Assembly (NCBI RefSeq): GCF_002860405.1
Contig: NZ_NMWV01000010.1
Location: 1 to 64,000 of the forward strand
Length of the DNA: 64,000 nucleotides
Source: Bifidobacterium imperatoris
GTDB taxonomy: Bacteria; Actinomycetota; Actinomycetes; Actinomycetales; Bifidobacteriaceae
Reading direction: 5' to 3'
The position numbers were made by a program, and so were the translations under genes. Below, in pieces: positions 1 to 8,970 of the stretch. The notes beneath the pieces are model-generated. The model was not told the DNA's origin, ran no database searches, and was given only the letters and a program-made list of their open reading frames with translations. Each line of letters opens with the position of its first letter. The stretch's first letter is position 1.

Positions 1-250
<250 letters not shown>

Positions 251-423
251 GCCAACATCTTCGATTGTTGGCGACCGTGCTGCGCACAATGACACGCGGA
301 CGACAGAAAGACACTGCATCGTCGCGGAACATCGGAAAACGAACATCAGGAAGCGTCCACCATCCGGTCCCCGAACCACCACATGCCGGCCAAGACATGG
401 TCTTGGACCGTATAACAGAAGAT

Positions 424-540
424 TTGCGGCGGTCATGGCCCAGGGGAGACGCCCGGTCCCATTCCGAACCCGGAAGCTAAGGCCTGGCACGGCGATGGTA
501 CTGCACCCGACAGGGTGTGGGAGAGTAGCACACCGCCGCA
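424..540 (+). rRNA. 5S ribosomal RNA
   Basis: About 117 nt with the hallmarks of 5S rRNA: the conserved block CCCATTCCGAACCCGGAAG, the AGCTAAG segment, and complementary ends (TGCGGCGGT at the start with ACCGCCGCA at the end) that form helix I. It sits downstream of the 23S gene on the same strand, as in the usual 16S-23S-5S order. The ends are set by the helix I pairing and may be off by one or two bases. Confidence 0.95.
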
Positions 541-554
541 TCACACGTCAAAGA

Positions 555-588
555 AAACCCTCGGTGGAGCAACAGCCCCCGAGGGTTT
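555..588 (+). terminator. rrn operon terminator hairpin
   Basis: A 10-bp perfect stem (AAACCCTCGG at 555-564 pairing with CCGAGGGTTT at 579-588) lies 14 nt after the 5S gene. The stem ends in T and A runs, so it can act as an intrinsic terminator. Confidence 0.8.
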
Positions 589-698
589 CCGCATATTCCA
601 CATCGTTAAAAAGTAACGGTAGTATATTGTGACACTACAGCAGTGTCTCAATGCTTAGAGACCAAGTCTGTCAAGGACAATTGACGAGGAGGAATCCT

Positions 699-905
699 GT
701 GAATACTGAGCTTGATCAGGCAATTGAACAGAAACTTGAAGAACTCGAACGGATTCTACCCGCTGAGAAAGAGCCTCATTTCCCGCGCGAGGAACGGCGT
801 TATGCGTTGGAGCAAGTAGCTTCAATAGAAAAGAGTTTGAAAGCTAAAATCGAAGCTGTACGCAAGGCTGATTCTCTGGAACTGTATCAAATTAGTATGT
901 TCTAG
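699..905 (+). CDS. small hypothetical protein, 68 aa, helical
   Basis: Function unknown. The start is taken as GTG at 699 because a strong ribosome binding site (GAGGAGG) lies 6 nt upstream; an earlier in-frame ATG at 651 has no such site. The product is rich in Glu, Lys and Leu (ELDQAIEQKLEELERIL at the start), reads as one or two amphipathic helices or a coiled coil, and has no membrane segment. It is isolated: rrn terminator before it, convergent gene end after it. A short palindrome (GACACT-N5-AGTGTC, 631-647) lies just upstream and could be an operator. Small charged proteins of this type are often antitoxin-like or DNA-binding accessory factors, but nothing here proves that. Confidence 0.6.
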   Translation: MNTELDQAIEQKLEELERILPAEKEPHFPREERRYALEQVASIEKSLKAKIEAVRKADSLELYQISMF

Positions 906-970
906 TTTGTCTCAGCCTCATGACTGGGATAGGTATTGTTAGAATCTGCTGTTTCCTTTTAAAACATAAG

Positions 971-1014
971 CCGTCTTCGCCAAAGTGCGATAGTTCGCTT
1001 CTTGACGAAGACGG
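971..1014 (-). terminator. terminator of the minus-strand 1032-4477 gene run
   Basis: A 9-bp stem (CCGTCTTCG at 971-979 with CGAAGACGG at 1006-1014) lies just beyond the stop codon of the minus-strand gene ending at 1032. Reading the minus strand, the stem is followed by a T-rich stretch (CTTATGTTTTAAAA), as expected for an intrinsic terminator. Confidence 0.65.
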
Positions 1015-1031
1015 TATTATCATGCCGGCTT

Positions 1032-3191
1032 TTACTGTTGCTGGTAGAACGATTCTTGCTGGTTGTTGTTCACCAATATGTTGATACTCAAGGATGAGTT
1101 AGCTGTAAAATCGTAGCTTCCGGCGTTCCATGATTTCACATCATTGCTGAGTTTGCTCGAATCGTATCCTTTCGGATAAGCAGTAAATAAACCGCAAGGT
1201 TCCATACCGTATGCGTCGGTAATAGTGATTTGCATGCCATCCTCAATATGAGTGCTTCCTTTGGTTCCTTCCACTGCAAAGCTATTTGAGTCGCATTGCA
1301 ATGCATACGATCCATCTGCATTCTGTGAGATGGATGCAAACCGGCCAGAGAATTTGGCCTCAGATTTACTGCCGTTGGGATAACCAGGTCCAGTAATGCC
1401 CAAATCGTCATCATGAAATTCACCGGTAAACGAGCCATCATTGGATACGGTCAACGTAGTAGCCCATCCGCCCGAACCAGATGAGAACAGGTAGCTTCCG
1501 GCGAACTGATTAAAGCTCTCGCTTGGTTTGGCCTCAGAAGCTGAGTCATTGGTGCTGTTGTCGTTGCCTGCATTGGTTGTATCAGTGCCGTTGATCTGAT
1601 TCCAGTCAATGGGAGTCTCAACCAGATAGTAGACATTGTGCTTGTTCGGAGCTTCCTTGAACTGAACCGGCTTACTGCCGCTCGAAGGAACATATGGATC
1701 GTATCGCGGTCCGGTCGCATTGTTGTCGACTGGAATCGGTTTGTAATCCGAGTTATCTCGCTTAATCACATATGGTCGGTTCTTGTCTGGCTGGTAGCTG
1801 GATTTGTTCGTGAAATAGCCATTTGATTCCAGTGCGGAGAGATTCGCATTGACTGGCATATACACGAAGAAATCCGTGGCCTTGAATGTTTCGCCGCTTT
1901 GCTGCTGTGAACCATCCCCATTCGCGAGATGACCGTTATCACAATAGACGTAACCAGGAGTAATGGGGGAAAGATCATTACCACAATAGGCGGAACCGAG
2001 CCCCTTGTACAGTTCGAATGCTCCAGTATCACCAGAGATTAGACTGTTGTTGAGCGAGGACGCTTGTGCGATTTCAGCATCCGCCTGGTTAGTTGGCGTG
2101 CATACGCCCGGTCCCTGTATAACACCGCATAAGTTCAGACTGTCTGCTTGATTAAATTCGCCGCTCACATAGTAGGTAGTATCGCTTGCTTGCGATGCAT
2201 CCTCGCTCATCGTGATGCAGTCGCCATCCTCGGTGCAGTATCGTCCGGCAAGACGGTCGGTACGGGCGATGTCCTTGAAACCGGTGTCAAACTGTCCTTT
2301 TGTGCCAGTCAATACGTCATAGCGGCCACTTGCATCGACGCCATAATACAGAGTGATATCTGTAGCATCGGTTTTGACGCCGATACCGGGATTGGCGCCC
2401 ACAATTTTGCCAAAATATTGTTTGCTGCTGAATCTCGGCTCGAGCGTGACCGAATAACCTTTGCCGAACAGTTCATTTTCGGCCTGCTGCTTGTCCATTC
2501 CCGCAATTTCTACAGGAATACCATCGCCTTCGACACCGATACCAAGGTGGATGCCCTCATCGGAATCGGTGACTGGTTGACCGTCAGCTGGTGCAGAGAC
2601 AGACACCTTGCCAGGATGTTCGGAAACCACCTCGTGCTCGGTGATCTTCACGCCCATCGGCTTAAGCTTTGCTTCAGCCTGCTTGGCAGTGGAGCCGACC
2701 GTGCCTTGAGGCACACCAGGACCAAGGGACTCCAGAACTGTTATTTGACTGCCTCTGGTAATGCGTTCGCCGGTTTTCGCGCCAGTCATACCGATGTAGC
2801 CGCCTTTGCGAATGGCATTATACTGTTGCTTCTTTTTGACGACGAAGCCTTTGCTGGCAAGCTGGTTTACCGCATCTTCCGCGTTGGATGCCGTGATGCT
2901 AGGCACGGTTTGCGGGCCCCACAATTCCATCTTGTAGGTGATGAAGGTAGCTGCGCATACGGCCATCGCAATCGACGCCGCGATGATAGCGATGAGCGCG
3001 GTCATCGGGAGCTTTCGTTGCATTGTGGATACACCGGTGGCTGCTGCGGGGGTGCCATCGGTGGAAGGTATATTCGATTGCTGCTGCTTGTGCGGCTGTG
3101 CGGGCGGAATGTCTACTAATGGCATTCCGCACTGCTGACAGTTTTTGGCTTCATCTGGGTTGGATGTTCCGCATCTCATGCAGGATTTCAT
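1032..3191 (-). CDS. zinc-ribbon membrane protein with extracellular PASTA-like repeats
   Basis: 719 aa. An N-terminal zinc ribbon has two CxxC pairs (Cys4, Cys7, Cys18, Cys21). It is followed by a Pro/Gln-rich linker, one membrane segment near residues 62-85, and a long outer region. Residues about 95-290 hold three PASTA-like repeats (for example ITASNAEDAVNQLASKGF, TVGSTAKQAEAKLKPMGV and IAGMDKQQAENELFGKGY). PASTA domains bind peptidoglycan fragments in kinases and penicillin-binding proteins, but no kinase or transpeptidase domain is present. The last 170 residues look like a beta-rich, lipocalin-like domain (FAGSYLFSSGSGGW onward). The start is supported by AAGGAAGGAAA upstream. The gene ends a minus-strand run starting at 4477. 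A cell-envelope sensing role is inference. Confidence 0.75.
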   Translation of the reverse strand: MKSCMRCGTSNPDEAKNCQQCGMPLVDIPPAQPHKQQQSNIPSTDGTPAAATGVSTMQRKLPMTALIAIIAASIAMAVCAATFITYKMELWGPQTVPSITASNAEDAVNQLASKGFVVKKKQQYNAIRKGGYIGMTGAKTGERITRGSQITVLESLGPGVPQGTVGSTAKQAEAKLKPMGVKITEHEVVSEHPGKVSVSAPADGQPVTDSDEGIHLGIGVEGDGIPVEIAGMDKQQAENELFGKGYSVTLEPRFSSKQYFGKIVGANPGIGVKTDATDITLYYGVDASGRYDVLTGTKGQFDTGFKDIARTDRLAGRYCTEDGDCITMSEDASQASDTTYYVSGEFNQADSLNLCGVIQGPGVCTPTNQADAEIAQASSLNNSLISGDTGAFELYKGLGSAYCGNDLSPITPGYVYCDNGHLANGDGSQQQSGETFKATDFFVYMPVNANLSALESNGYFTNKSSYQPDKNRPYVIKRDNSDYKPIPVDNNATGPRYDPYVPSSGSKPVQFKEAPNKHNVYYLVETPIDWNQINGTDTTNAGNDNSTNDSASEAKPSESFNQFAGSYLFSSGSGGWATTLTVSNDGSFTGEFHDDDLGITGPGYPNGSKSEAKFSGRFASISQNADGSYALQCDSNSFAVEGTKGSTHIEDGMQITITDAYGMEPCGLFTAYPKGYDSSKLSNDVKSWNAGSYDFTANSSLSINILVNNNQQESFYQQQ

Positions 3192-3269
3192 AATTGTTTC
3201 CTTCCTTGGTCTTCCTCTTCGAATTCTTTATAGAACATATCGACTGTTATGTGAGGTCGGATAATCGGT

Positions 3270-3659
3270 CTATAGCCCGATTCTGCCCCAATCAAGAAAA
3301 TACGATTGAAATACCGCGCGAATCTGTGCGGGAGTATTCAACTCGTCAAAGTACACATTCCGTCGCGTTGCATCGAGAATCAGATGCAGGCGCAGTGCAA
3401 AATGGCGTGGGCAGAAGAAGAACTTATACTGGCCGTCGGGATCACTCGCACTTGCGATGGTCAACCAGAATTTGGCAGTCTGGTCGCATTCTCCCAGAGG
3501 GAAGAAGCAGCCTTCATTACCGCCACCATGATCGTCGTCGTCAAAGAAGCCTCCATGAATGATGTCATCAAATGAGTCATCGAACTCCTCTTGCGTCATT
3601 GTGATGGACATGGCTGTGTTGGTAGCTATCGGTGTTGCCATCGGAGCGGTTGACTTCAT
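3270..3659 (-). CDS. hypothetical protein, 129 aa
   Basis: Function unknown. The start at 3659 has AAGGAAAGGAA upstream and lies 2 bp after the stop codon of the preceding gene, so the two are probably co-translated. The product has an Asp/His/Gly-rich stretch near residues 27-48 (FDDIIHGGFFDDDDHGGG) followed by a compact region with three cysteines (CFFPLGEC, then FFFCPRH). That could bind metal. No signal peptide or membrane segment is seen. The next gene downstream is the zinc-ribbon/PASTA membrane protein, 78 bp away, so they may share a transcript. Confidence 0.6.
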   Translation of the reverse strand: MKSTAPMATPIATNTAMSITMTQEEFDDSFDDIIHGGFFDDDDHGGGNEGCFFPLGECDQTAKFWLTIASASDPDGQYKFFFCPRHFALRLHLILDATRRNVYFDELNTPAQIRAVFQSYFLDWGRIGL

Positions 3660-3661
3660 AT

Positions 3662-4477
3662 CTATCGGTTCCTTTCCTTATTGTCTCGTTGCCGTATTGG
3701 GCATGCTGGGACATCCTTCGCGGGTAGTTCACGCGGGTTGAGAAATCCTTTTTGGATTTGCTCGAGAAGATCAAGACAATTGGCTATATCAAGTTCGACA
3801 TCATCCTCATTGAGCAATACGTCTGGATCGAAGTATTCGGGATAGGTGTCCATTTGCCAGTGCAACGATTTACCGTCGTATACAGAGACCTCAATTCCTG
3901 CACCATCGTTGTAATACATCCAAGAAATCGCAGCGTGGTCGGGAAGTGGCAATACTAATCCGGAATGATGCTCGATAAGCGCAACAACGCTTTCTTCGCG
4001 TCGCTCGTCATCACCGGTAAGCATATGATCACGCTTCAGATCATCTAAGCGCATCACTGAAAAGAATTGGTGAGATGAATCCCAATCCGTCGTAACTTCG
4101 TCGCCTTCCTTGTGATATCTCAGACATAAATCTGTGGTGCAATGCCAGTTCACCGGAACACGGCTGCGCAGAATGGTCTGATCGAAAGCCGTATTGTTCG
4201 GCGCTTGTAAGTGCCATTCATCATGTTGCTCATTCCACATGTGGCGACATAAGGTAAAAGCTTTTGGATAATCGTACTTGTTGAGATAATGGCGGTCGAA
4301 GTTGTCGAAGCCGGTAACTTCGAACGCCGGCATGATATTGCCGATAGCATCGAACTCGTGCTGAAGACGCTCCAGCGTTCCGGGTTGGCTGGTGTCCCCA
4401 ACCCAGATGATTCCCTGTGCATGGCAATCCGGTTCGATAACTTGTTCATGACGATGGTCTGTTGGCTCGTTCTCCAT
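3662..4477 (-). CDS. hypothetical protein, 271 aa
   Basis: Function unknown. The frame is open from 4528, but the ATG at 4477 (MENEPTDHRHEQ) is preferred because AGGAG lies about 10 nt upstream. The protein is acidic, soluble and rich in His, Trp and Asp, with no membrane segment and no motif I can name. A central part (ALIEHHSGLVLPLPDHAAISW) reads like a globular alpha/beta fold; the C-terminus is charged. It starts a three-gene minus-strand run whose last member is the PASTA membrane protein, so a shared envelope-linked role is possible but unproven. Confidence 0.6.
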   Translation of the reverse strand: MENEPTDHRHEQVIEPDCHAQGIIWVGDTSQPGTLERLQHEFDAIGNIMPAFEVTGFDNFDRHYLNKYDYPKAFTLCRHMWNEQHDEWHLQAPNNTAFDQTILRSRVPVNWHCTTDLCLRYHKEGDEVTTDWDSSHQFFSVMRLDDLKRDHMLTGDDERREESVVALIEHHSGLVLPLPDHAAISWMYYNDGAGIEVSVYDGKSLHWQMDTYPEYFDPDVLLNEDDVELDIANCLDLLEQIQKGFLNPRELPAKDVPACPIRQRDNKERNR

Positions 4478-4665
4478 AGGCTCTTTTCTCCTTTGTGATT
4501 GATTGCTGTAGCTGGTATCGGTGGCCATCGATGCCGTTACTGGTAGTAACCGGACAACTGTGCCAATAGTCGCGGCGGTACAATTTCTACATTGAGGAAT
4601 CGCATGTGATGCAGCATGATAAGTAAAAAACTCGGAGGGCTATAGAGAGGAGGGGAGCAAGAATC

Positions 4666-5964
4666 ATGCCATATGGTTGTCCATTATTCCGCCGAAACGA
4701 TGTGGTCGACATCATCGAGCCGAACAATGCAGGTCAGCGGCTTTCCGGTGTTGTGCATACTGTGAATTGGCGTGATTGTTGCTACGGGGGAGTAGATGAC
4801 AATGGCGACCGTTTGTGGGTCAGAGATGCGTCATATGACGTGTTTGTAGAATACGCGTCAAATCCAACCGCAGCCGGAGCGGACGAATACGATGCCGCTC
4901 GAAGAAACCTCGATTCTATCGATGATTCTGGTTCCCGACCGGGTGTCCTGTATAAGAATGTGGCTGAACGCTTTATTTGCAAACCGGGCAACACGTTGCC
5001 GGAACCTGCTGTGAGGGCGAAACAGTGGCGTAGAAATCTTGGACAGTCAGGTACCAGAGATGATCGCATTCTGTTTTGCGGAGATATCCATTGCAAGATC
5101 GACAGGTTGGGCTCGTTGATTAGCGAGGCAGCTGACCGTGTGGATGCGGGCACTATTGTGTTGCTTGGCGATTTACTCAACGAATGGAATATTGCGCCGG
5201 AGAACGAAGCTGCCGCGTTTAACAAGCTTGTTGATTGGGTGAATGATCAGCGGAGACATCGCAACGTAGTCGTATTGCTTGGCAACCATGACCTGACCTA
5301 CTGGGTGCAATCAAATACACCAGATTATCGGGCCTTTAAGAGTACTTGTCCCGGATATAACGAGCCTGCTTATCCGGATGTGCATGATTTGCTTCATGCT
5401 TTACAACCTCAGATCATGTATGGATTCAATGATGCACAAGGCCATCGGGTGCTGGCCTCGCATGCCGGGCTTACTCAATCTTGGTGGAATTGGATGGCGG
5501 ATGAACTGACCGCAAGCAACGGGAATGTGCCGGCTCTGCAGGATTCGAATGCCTCAACGATTGCGGATACGGTGAATACCCTTGCACAAGGTTCCGTCGG
5601 AGGAGGCATCAGACCATTCGGCATTATGGTCGGGCGTGAACGTGGCGGGAGCCGAGGAGAAGAACCTTCTCCGGTTTGGGCCGGCAAGGAGGAGTTGGGT
5701 CGAGATCCTCTCCACGGTTTTCGGCAGATTGTTGGCCATACGCCAGTTGAAACCGTGGAGTACCGACGTTGCGGTATTGGCACGGGTAAGCCAACCCCAT
5801 CCGGCAAACCATCGAGATGCAGCAGGGCGGAACTGTGGTATTGCGATACCCATTCGCTGTATCGTGATGGGCGCTCCATTGGAGACGATTCGCTGCTGCT
5901 GTACGATCGCGCAAGCGGCAACGCTTGGAGCGTTACTGCTGGCATTGCAAAGCGTGCTATATAG
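4666..5964 (+). CDS. calcineurin-type metallophosphoesterase with N-terminal extension
   Basis: 432 aa. The residues that bind the two metals in this superfamily are visible in order: GDIHCK (about residue 144), GDLLNEW (about 168), GNHDLTYW (about 206), SHAG (about 265) and GHTPVE (about 362). Family members hydrolyse phosphomono- or diesters (protein phosphates, Ap4A, nucleic acids, cyclic nucleotides). The first 130 residues are an extra domain; its start (VDIIEPNNAGQRLSG...VHTVNWRD) resembles a small beta-barrel, so it may choose the substrate. The gene is transcribed away from the 4477-1032 run with a 188-bp shared upstream region. There is no signal peptide, so the enzyme is cytoplasmic. 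The exact substrate cannot be told. Confidence 0.8.
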   Translation: MPYGCPLFRRNDVVDIIEPNNAGQRLSGVVHTVNWRDCCYGGVDDNGDRLWVRDASYDVFVEYASNPTAAGADEYDAARRNLDSIDDSGSRPGVLYKNVAERFICKPGNTLPEPAVRAKQWRRNLGQSGTRDDRILFCGDIHCKIDRLGSLISEAADRVDAGTIVLLGDLLNEWNIAPENEAAAFNKLVDWVNDQRRHRNVVVLLGNHDLTYWVQSNTPDYRAFKSTCPGYNEPAYPDVHDLLHALQPQIMYGFNDAQGHRVLASHAGLTQSWWNWMADELTASNGNVPALQDSNASTIADTVNTLAQGSVGGGIRPFGIMVGRERGGSRGEEPSPVWAGKEELGRDPLHGFRQIVGHTPVETVEYRRCGIGTGKPTPSGKPSRCSRAELWYCDTHSLYRDGRSIGDDSLLLYDRASGNAWSVTAGIAKRAI

Positions 5965-6389
5965 GTTGCTGCTGGTTGCCATTGACTCATGGCGCAGCGA
6001 TGGCTATGCTACAGCGATTACTAAAACCCGCTGTTTACGGTATAGCCTATATAGGCATCAATGTGCCGGCGTGCGTTTTTTGTGCTTAGCTATTGAAACT
6101 CTCGTTTACGTGCAGTGTTAGTTGAGGCTTCCTCTGCGCGAAAGTATTACCAAACAATCCGCCGCCATTGGAAACGACGACAATATTGCCGAAAGACAGA
6201 TCGTGCAGTTCTTGCACGGTCAATCCAATCTCTTCACTGATGGTATTGGAAGAGATGCCCTTGCTGCGATTTATCAAAGGTGTCCATCTCAGCGCGAACT
6301 TGTTCCACGAAAAGATGATAAAAATATGAGCCTGCTGCACTCAACTGTGAGTGCGCTTGTGGTATGAGTGGCGAGTTGAATAATAACTC
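5965..6389. other. gene-poor stretch, possible remnant of a minus-strand coding sequence
   Basis: No complete gene is supported in this 425-bp gap. A minus-strand frame at 6086-6340 translates to a protein-like C-terminal segment (EEIGLTVQELHDLSFGNI, then NGGGLFGNTFAQRKPQ) but has no ribosome binding site, and the residues after its first Met look unrelated. It may be the tail of a decayed gene. The rest is featureless up to the terminator at 6390. Confidence 0.3.
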
Positions 6390-6429
6390 AGAGGCGCGGT
6401 CTGAATATTTGTGTTCAAACCGCGCCTCT
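6390..6429 (-). terminator. terminator of the defence operon
   Basis: An 11-bp perfect GC-rich stem (AGAGGCGCGGT at 6390-6400 with ACCGCGCCTCT at 6419-6429) with an 18-nt loop lies 21 bp past the stop codon of the last gene in the operon. The T run after the stem on the minus strand is weak (GAGTTATTATTC). Confidence 0.65.
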
Positions 6430-6450
6430 CTCAAACAAAGGGATTGTTGA

Positions 6451-8970
6451 TTAGCGACCCAACAGCAGAACTTCCTTACGGGCTCGTGTAAGCGAAACGT
6501 AAATCAAGCTGCGTTCCTGCTTATATAGTGCTTCCCGTGCATTCTCATCTGCTGCTTGGTTCAGCGCTGTTCGAGGAGGACATACGCCATCCTCAACATC
6601 GACGATAATGACATAGTCGAATTCCAAGCCCTTAACACGATGCATAGTGGCAACGCGTATGCCGGGTTCTTGACGGTCATCCTCATTCTTGTCAAGGCGA
6701 TATGCGCCGTAAGGCAAATCGTCGTTGAGTGTTTCATGCCATTTTTTAACAAGGTCTCCATTGCGAGCAACCACACAGATGTTCTTCGCTGCTATAGCGT
6801 TATCTTCCGCGCTGCCGTTCTCTTCGCCACTACTGGCATTGGCTGCGGTCCCGCATTTGTTGAAAATCCATTGCTCTACGAAGTCGATTTCCTCTTGACG
6901 AGTGGCAAAGCGTTTGACTTGCGGGGCTGGGCCATTGATGAGCGAACGGCTGTCGCCTCCCTGATCGGTTGAACCGTTAAGATCATCGAATACCACAGGG
7001 GTACCGTTCTCTATGGCCTTTCCGGACACAGCTGCAAAAACGGATTCCGCTACGTTGCTTCCGCTCTCCTCGAACACACGGTCTGCGGCAGAACGAATCT
7101 CCTCGGTGGTCCGGTAATTGATAGTGAGCCTACGGGCTCTGCCGGTGATGTTGATACCGCATTTGGAAAGCACGACAGTTCGTCCATAAATGCGTTGTTG
7201 TGCATCGCCGACGATAAAAAGATCATTATCGTGCTCATCTACGAGTGCACGCAGAATACGGTAGGCAGGCACCGAGAAATCCTGACCTTCATCAACCACT
7301 ATATGAGCATAACGGTGTTGTGGGTTTTGCTTGAGCAATTGCGCGACCATGTTCATGGCCATATCAATGTCGCAAGCTCGCTCATCTTTCATGAGTTGCT
7401 GGTAACGGGCGGTCGCGTTCCAGATGGCAATCTTCTGAGCACGGGATAAGCGCGTTCCACGACCGCGACGTGCAACGTGAAGGTATTCGTTGATGGAAGA
7501 TACCTGCTGCGGAATGATGACTTGGCTCCACTCGTCTTTCAGGAAATTGGTGGATACCCCCCGCAGAGTATCGGTATATACATCTTGAACCGCTCTGCGC
7601 CATATTTCATCAAGACTGGTATGCCAATCATCGCCGTCATACCAAATTGCATACCCGTAGCGTTTGTCCCGTAAGTAGCGATAGACAAAGCTGTCGAGAT
7701 TGATGACATCAATCATTTTCATCTCATCGGGAGTGCAGATAAGACGAAGATTAGAACTAATGTCAGTAGCTAAATTCTTGGAGTATGTGGTGAATAGCAC
7801 TTTCTGATTGCTATGGTTCTTCAGCAATTGCGCAGCCAAACGCTTTGCACGATGCATGGCGACAACGGTCTTACCAGTACCGGCGCCACCAAGTAGGCGG
7901 AACGGGCCATGATAATTACGTTCTACATAGCCTCGCTGTGAAGGATGCAGGAATACTCGCCACTGCTCCAATGGGGCGTCGAGGATTCGTTTGAGATCTT
8001 CTTCGCCTTGCACCACGACGAATTCCTGCTGCGTGCCATAGGTGGACAATGCATCGCGGAACGACAATTCCGGTTGATTCGGCGATTCCGCAGATATGTC
8101 AGCATCATCTGATGCACCGGCTTTTTGCGCAAGGACGTTATTGGAGATCGCTGATGTTGGTAGCGTCTTTTCCAAGCCGAGAGATGCACTTGACTCGCTG
8201 CTTTCAGCAGCCATGCTTAATACTTCGGAACGAGATTGCCCTTCTGCGATGAGCTGAAGATAAACTCGGGCTTCCTCGGGCAATCGTCGTGACCATTCTT
8301 GGAAACGATCCCATGTGGTCTGATTCAGCATTACTGGAACATACATGTCCGGTACGCCGAGTCTGCGCATGTCGTTTTCACTTAAGGCTAGATAATCGGC
8401 TGGCAATGGACCGGCATGACGAACCGATGGTGATGTTCTCTGCACTGGTGCAGAAATAGGAGTTGGTTTAGCAAATGCATTAGGACTGCTGGATGTGCTG
8501 ATGGTAGTAACTGTTTCTTGAACACGAGGTTCAGTTGTCGTATCGGGCACCGAAGGTTGGCTGGCAACGTTGGACGATGCGGCGTATGGTCCACTCGCCT
8601 TGAGACGCTCCTCTTCCGGAGCCTCGTCATACAACTGGATGGAACGCGTATAGGGATTGACCTCGACGTGCTTGGTGACGGCCCACTGATATGCAGCTTC
8701 GTGATTATCGACATGCACCAGCATATAGGTGTTGCTGGCATCATCGAACGCCACAATGGCTCGATATTTTTGATCGATGCGCGCCGAATACAGTTTGGAA
8801 TCTTTTGCGTTCTTGATTGCTTCAAGATGTATACCCGGCGAACGTGGATTGCTCATAAACTTGTTGAGAAACACATTCACCTTGGTTTGCATGCGTGAAG
8901 GCAAACCAATAAACGAGGCAAAGAAACTTTTGTTAATCGCAACTGCTGGTGTTGCTTTTGAGCCGCTCAT
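6451..8970 (-). CDS. UvrD/Rep-type superfamily 1 helicase with N-terminal RelE-like domain
   Basis: 839 aa. Residues about 35-100 (GIHLEAIKNAKDSKLYSARI, then YRAIVAFD, then YMLVHVDNHEAAYQWA) resemble the RelE/ParE fold seen fused to some UvrD-like helicases. A long low-complexity linker follows (about 115-300). The helicase part has Walker A GGAGTGKTVVAMHR (361-374), Walker B VVDEGQDFS (about 560), motif IV INYRTTEEI, motif V TMHRVKGLEFDYV and motif VI YVSLTRARKEV at the C-terminus, so all core ATPase motifs look intact. It is the last gene of the operon; its ATG overlaps the stop of the giant helicase gene by 4 bp, which points to translational coupling. It probably acts on DNA ends or single-stranded DNA during phage defence. 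Whether the RelE-like part is toxic, structural or RNA-binding cannot be told. Confidence 0.85.
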   Translation of the reverse strand: MSGSKATPAVAINKSFFASFIGLPSRMQTKVNVFLNKFMSNPRSPGIHLEAIKNAKDSKLYSARIDQKYRAIVAFDDASNTYMLVHVDNHEAAYQWAVTKHVEVNPYTRSIQLYDEAPEEERLKASGPYAASSNVASQPSVPDTTTEPRVQETVTTISTSSSPNAFAKPTPISAPVQRTSPSVRHAGPLPADYLALSENDMRRLGVPDMYVPVMLNQTTWDRFQEWSRRLPEEARVYLQLIAEGQSRSEVLSMAAESSESSASLGLEKTLPTSAISNNVLAQKAGASDDADISAESPNQPELSFRDALSTYGTQQEFVVVQGEEDLKRILDAPLEQWRVFLHPSQRGYVERNYHGPFRLLGGAGTGKTVVAMHRAKRLAAQLLKNHSNQKVLFTTYSKNLATDISSNLRLICTPDEMKMIDVINLDSFVYRYLRDKRYGYAIWYDGDDWHTSLDEIWRRAVQDVYTDTLRGVSTNFLKDEWSQVIIPQQVSSINEYLHVARRGRGTRLSRAQKIAIWNATARYQQLMKDERACDIDMAMNMVAQLLKQNPQHRYAHIVVDEGQDFSVPAYRILRALVDEHDNDLFIVGDAQQRIYGRTVVLSKCGINITGRARRLTINYRTTEEIRSAADRVFEESGSNVAESVFAAVSGKAIENGTPVVFDDLNGSTDQGGDSRSLINGPAPQVKRFATRQEEIDFVEQWIFNKCGTAANASSGEENGSAEDNAIAAKNICVVARNGDLVKKWHETLNDDLPYGAYRLDKNEDDRQEPGIRVATMHRVKGLEFDYVIIVDVEDGVCPPRTALNQAADENAREALYKQERSLIYVSLTRARKEVLLLGR

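Noticed and set aside
2148..3119. 323-codon open frame on the plus strand opposite the PASTA protein gene
   Set aside because: The opposite strand has clear zinc-ribbon, membrane and PASTA segments with a good ribosome binding site; this frame has none and a composition typical of an antisense shadow.
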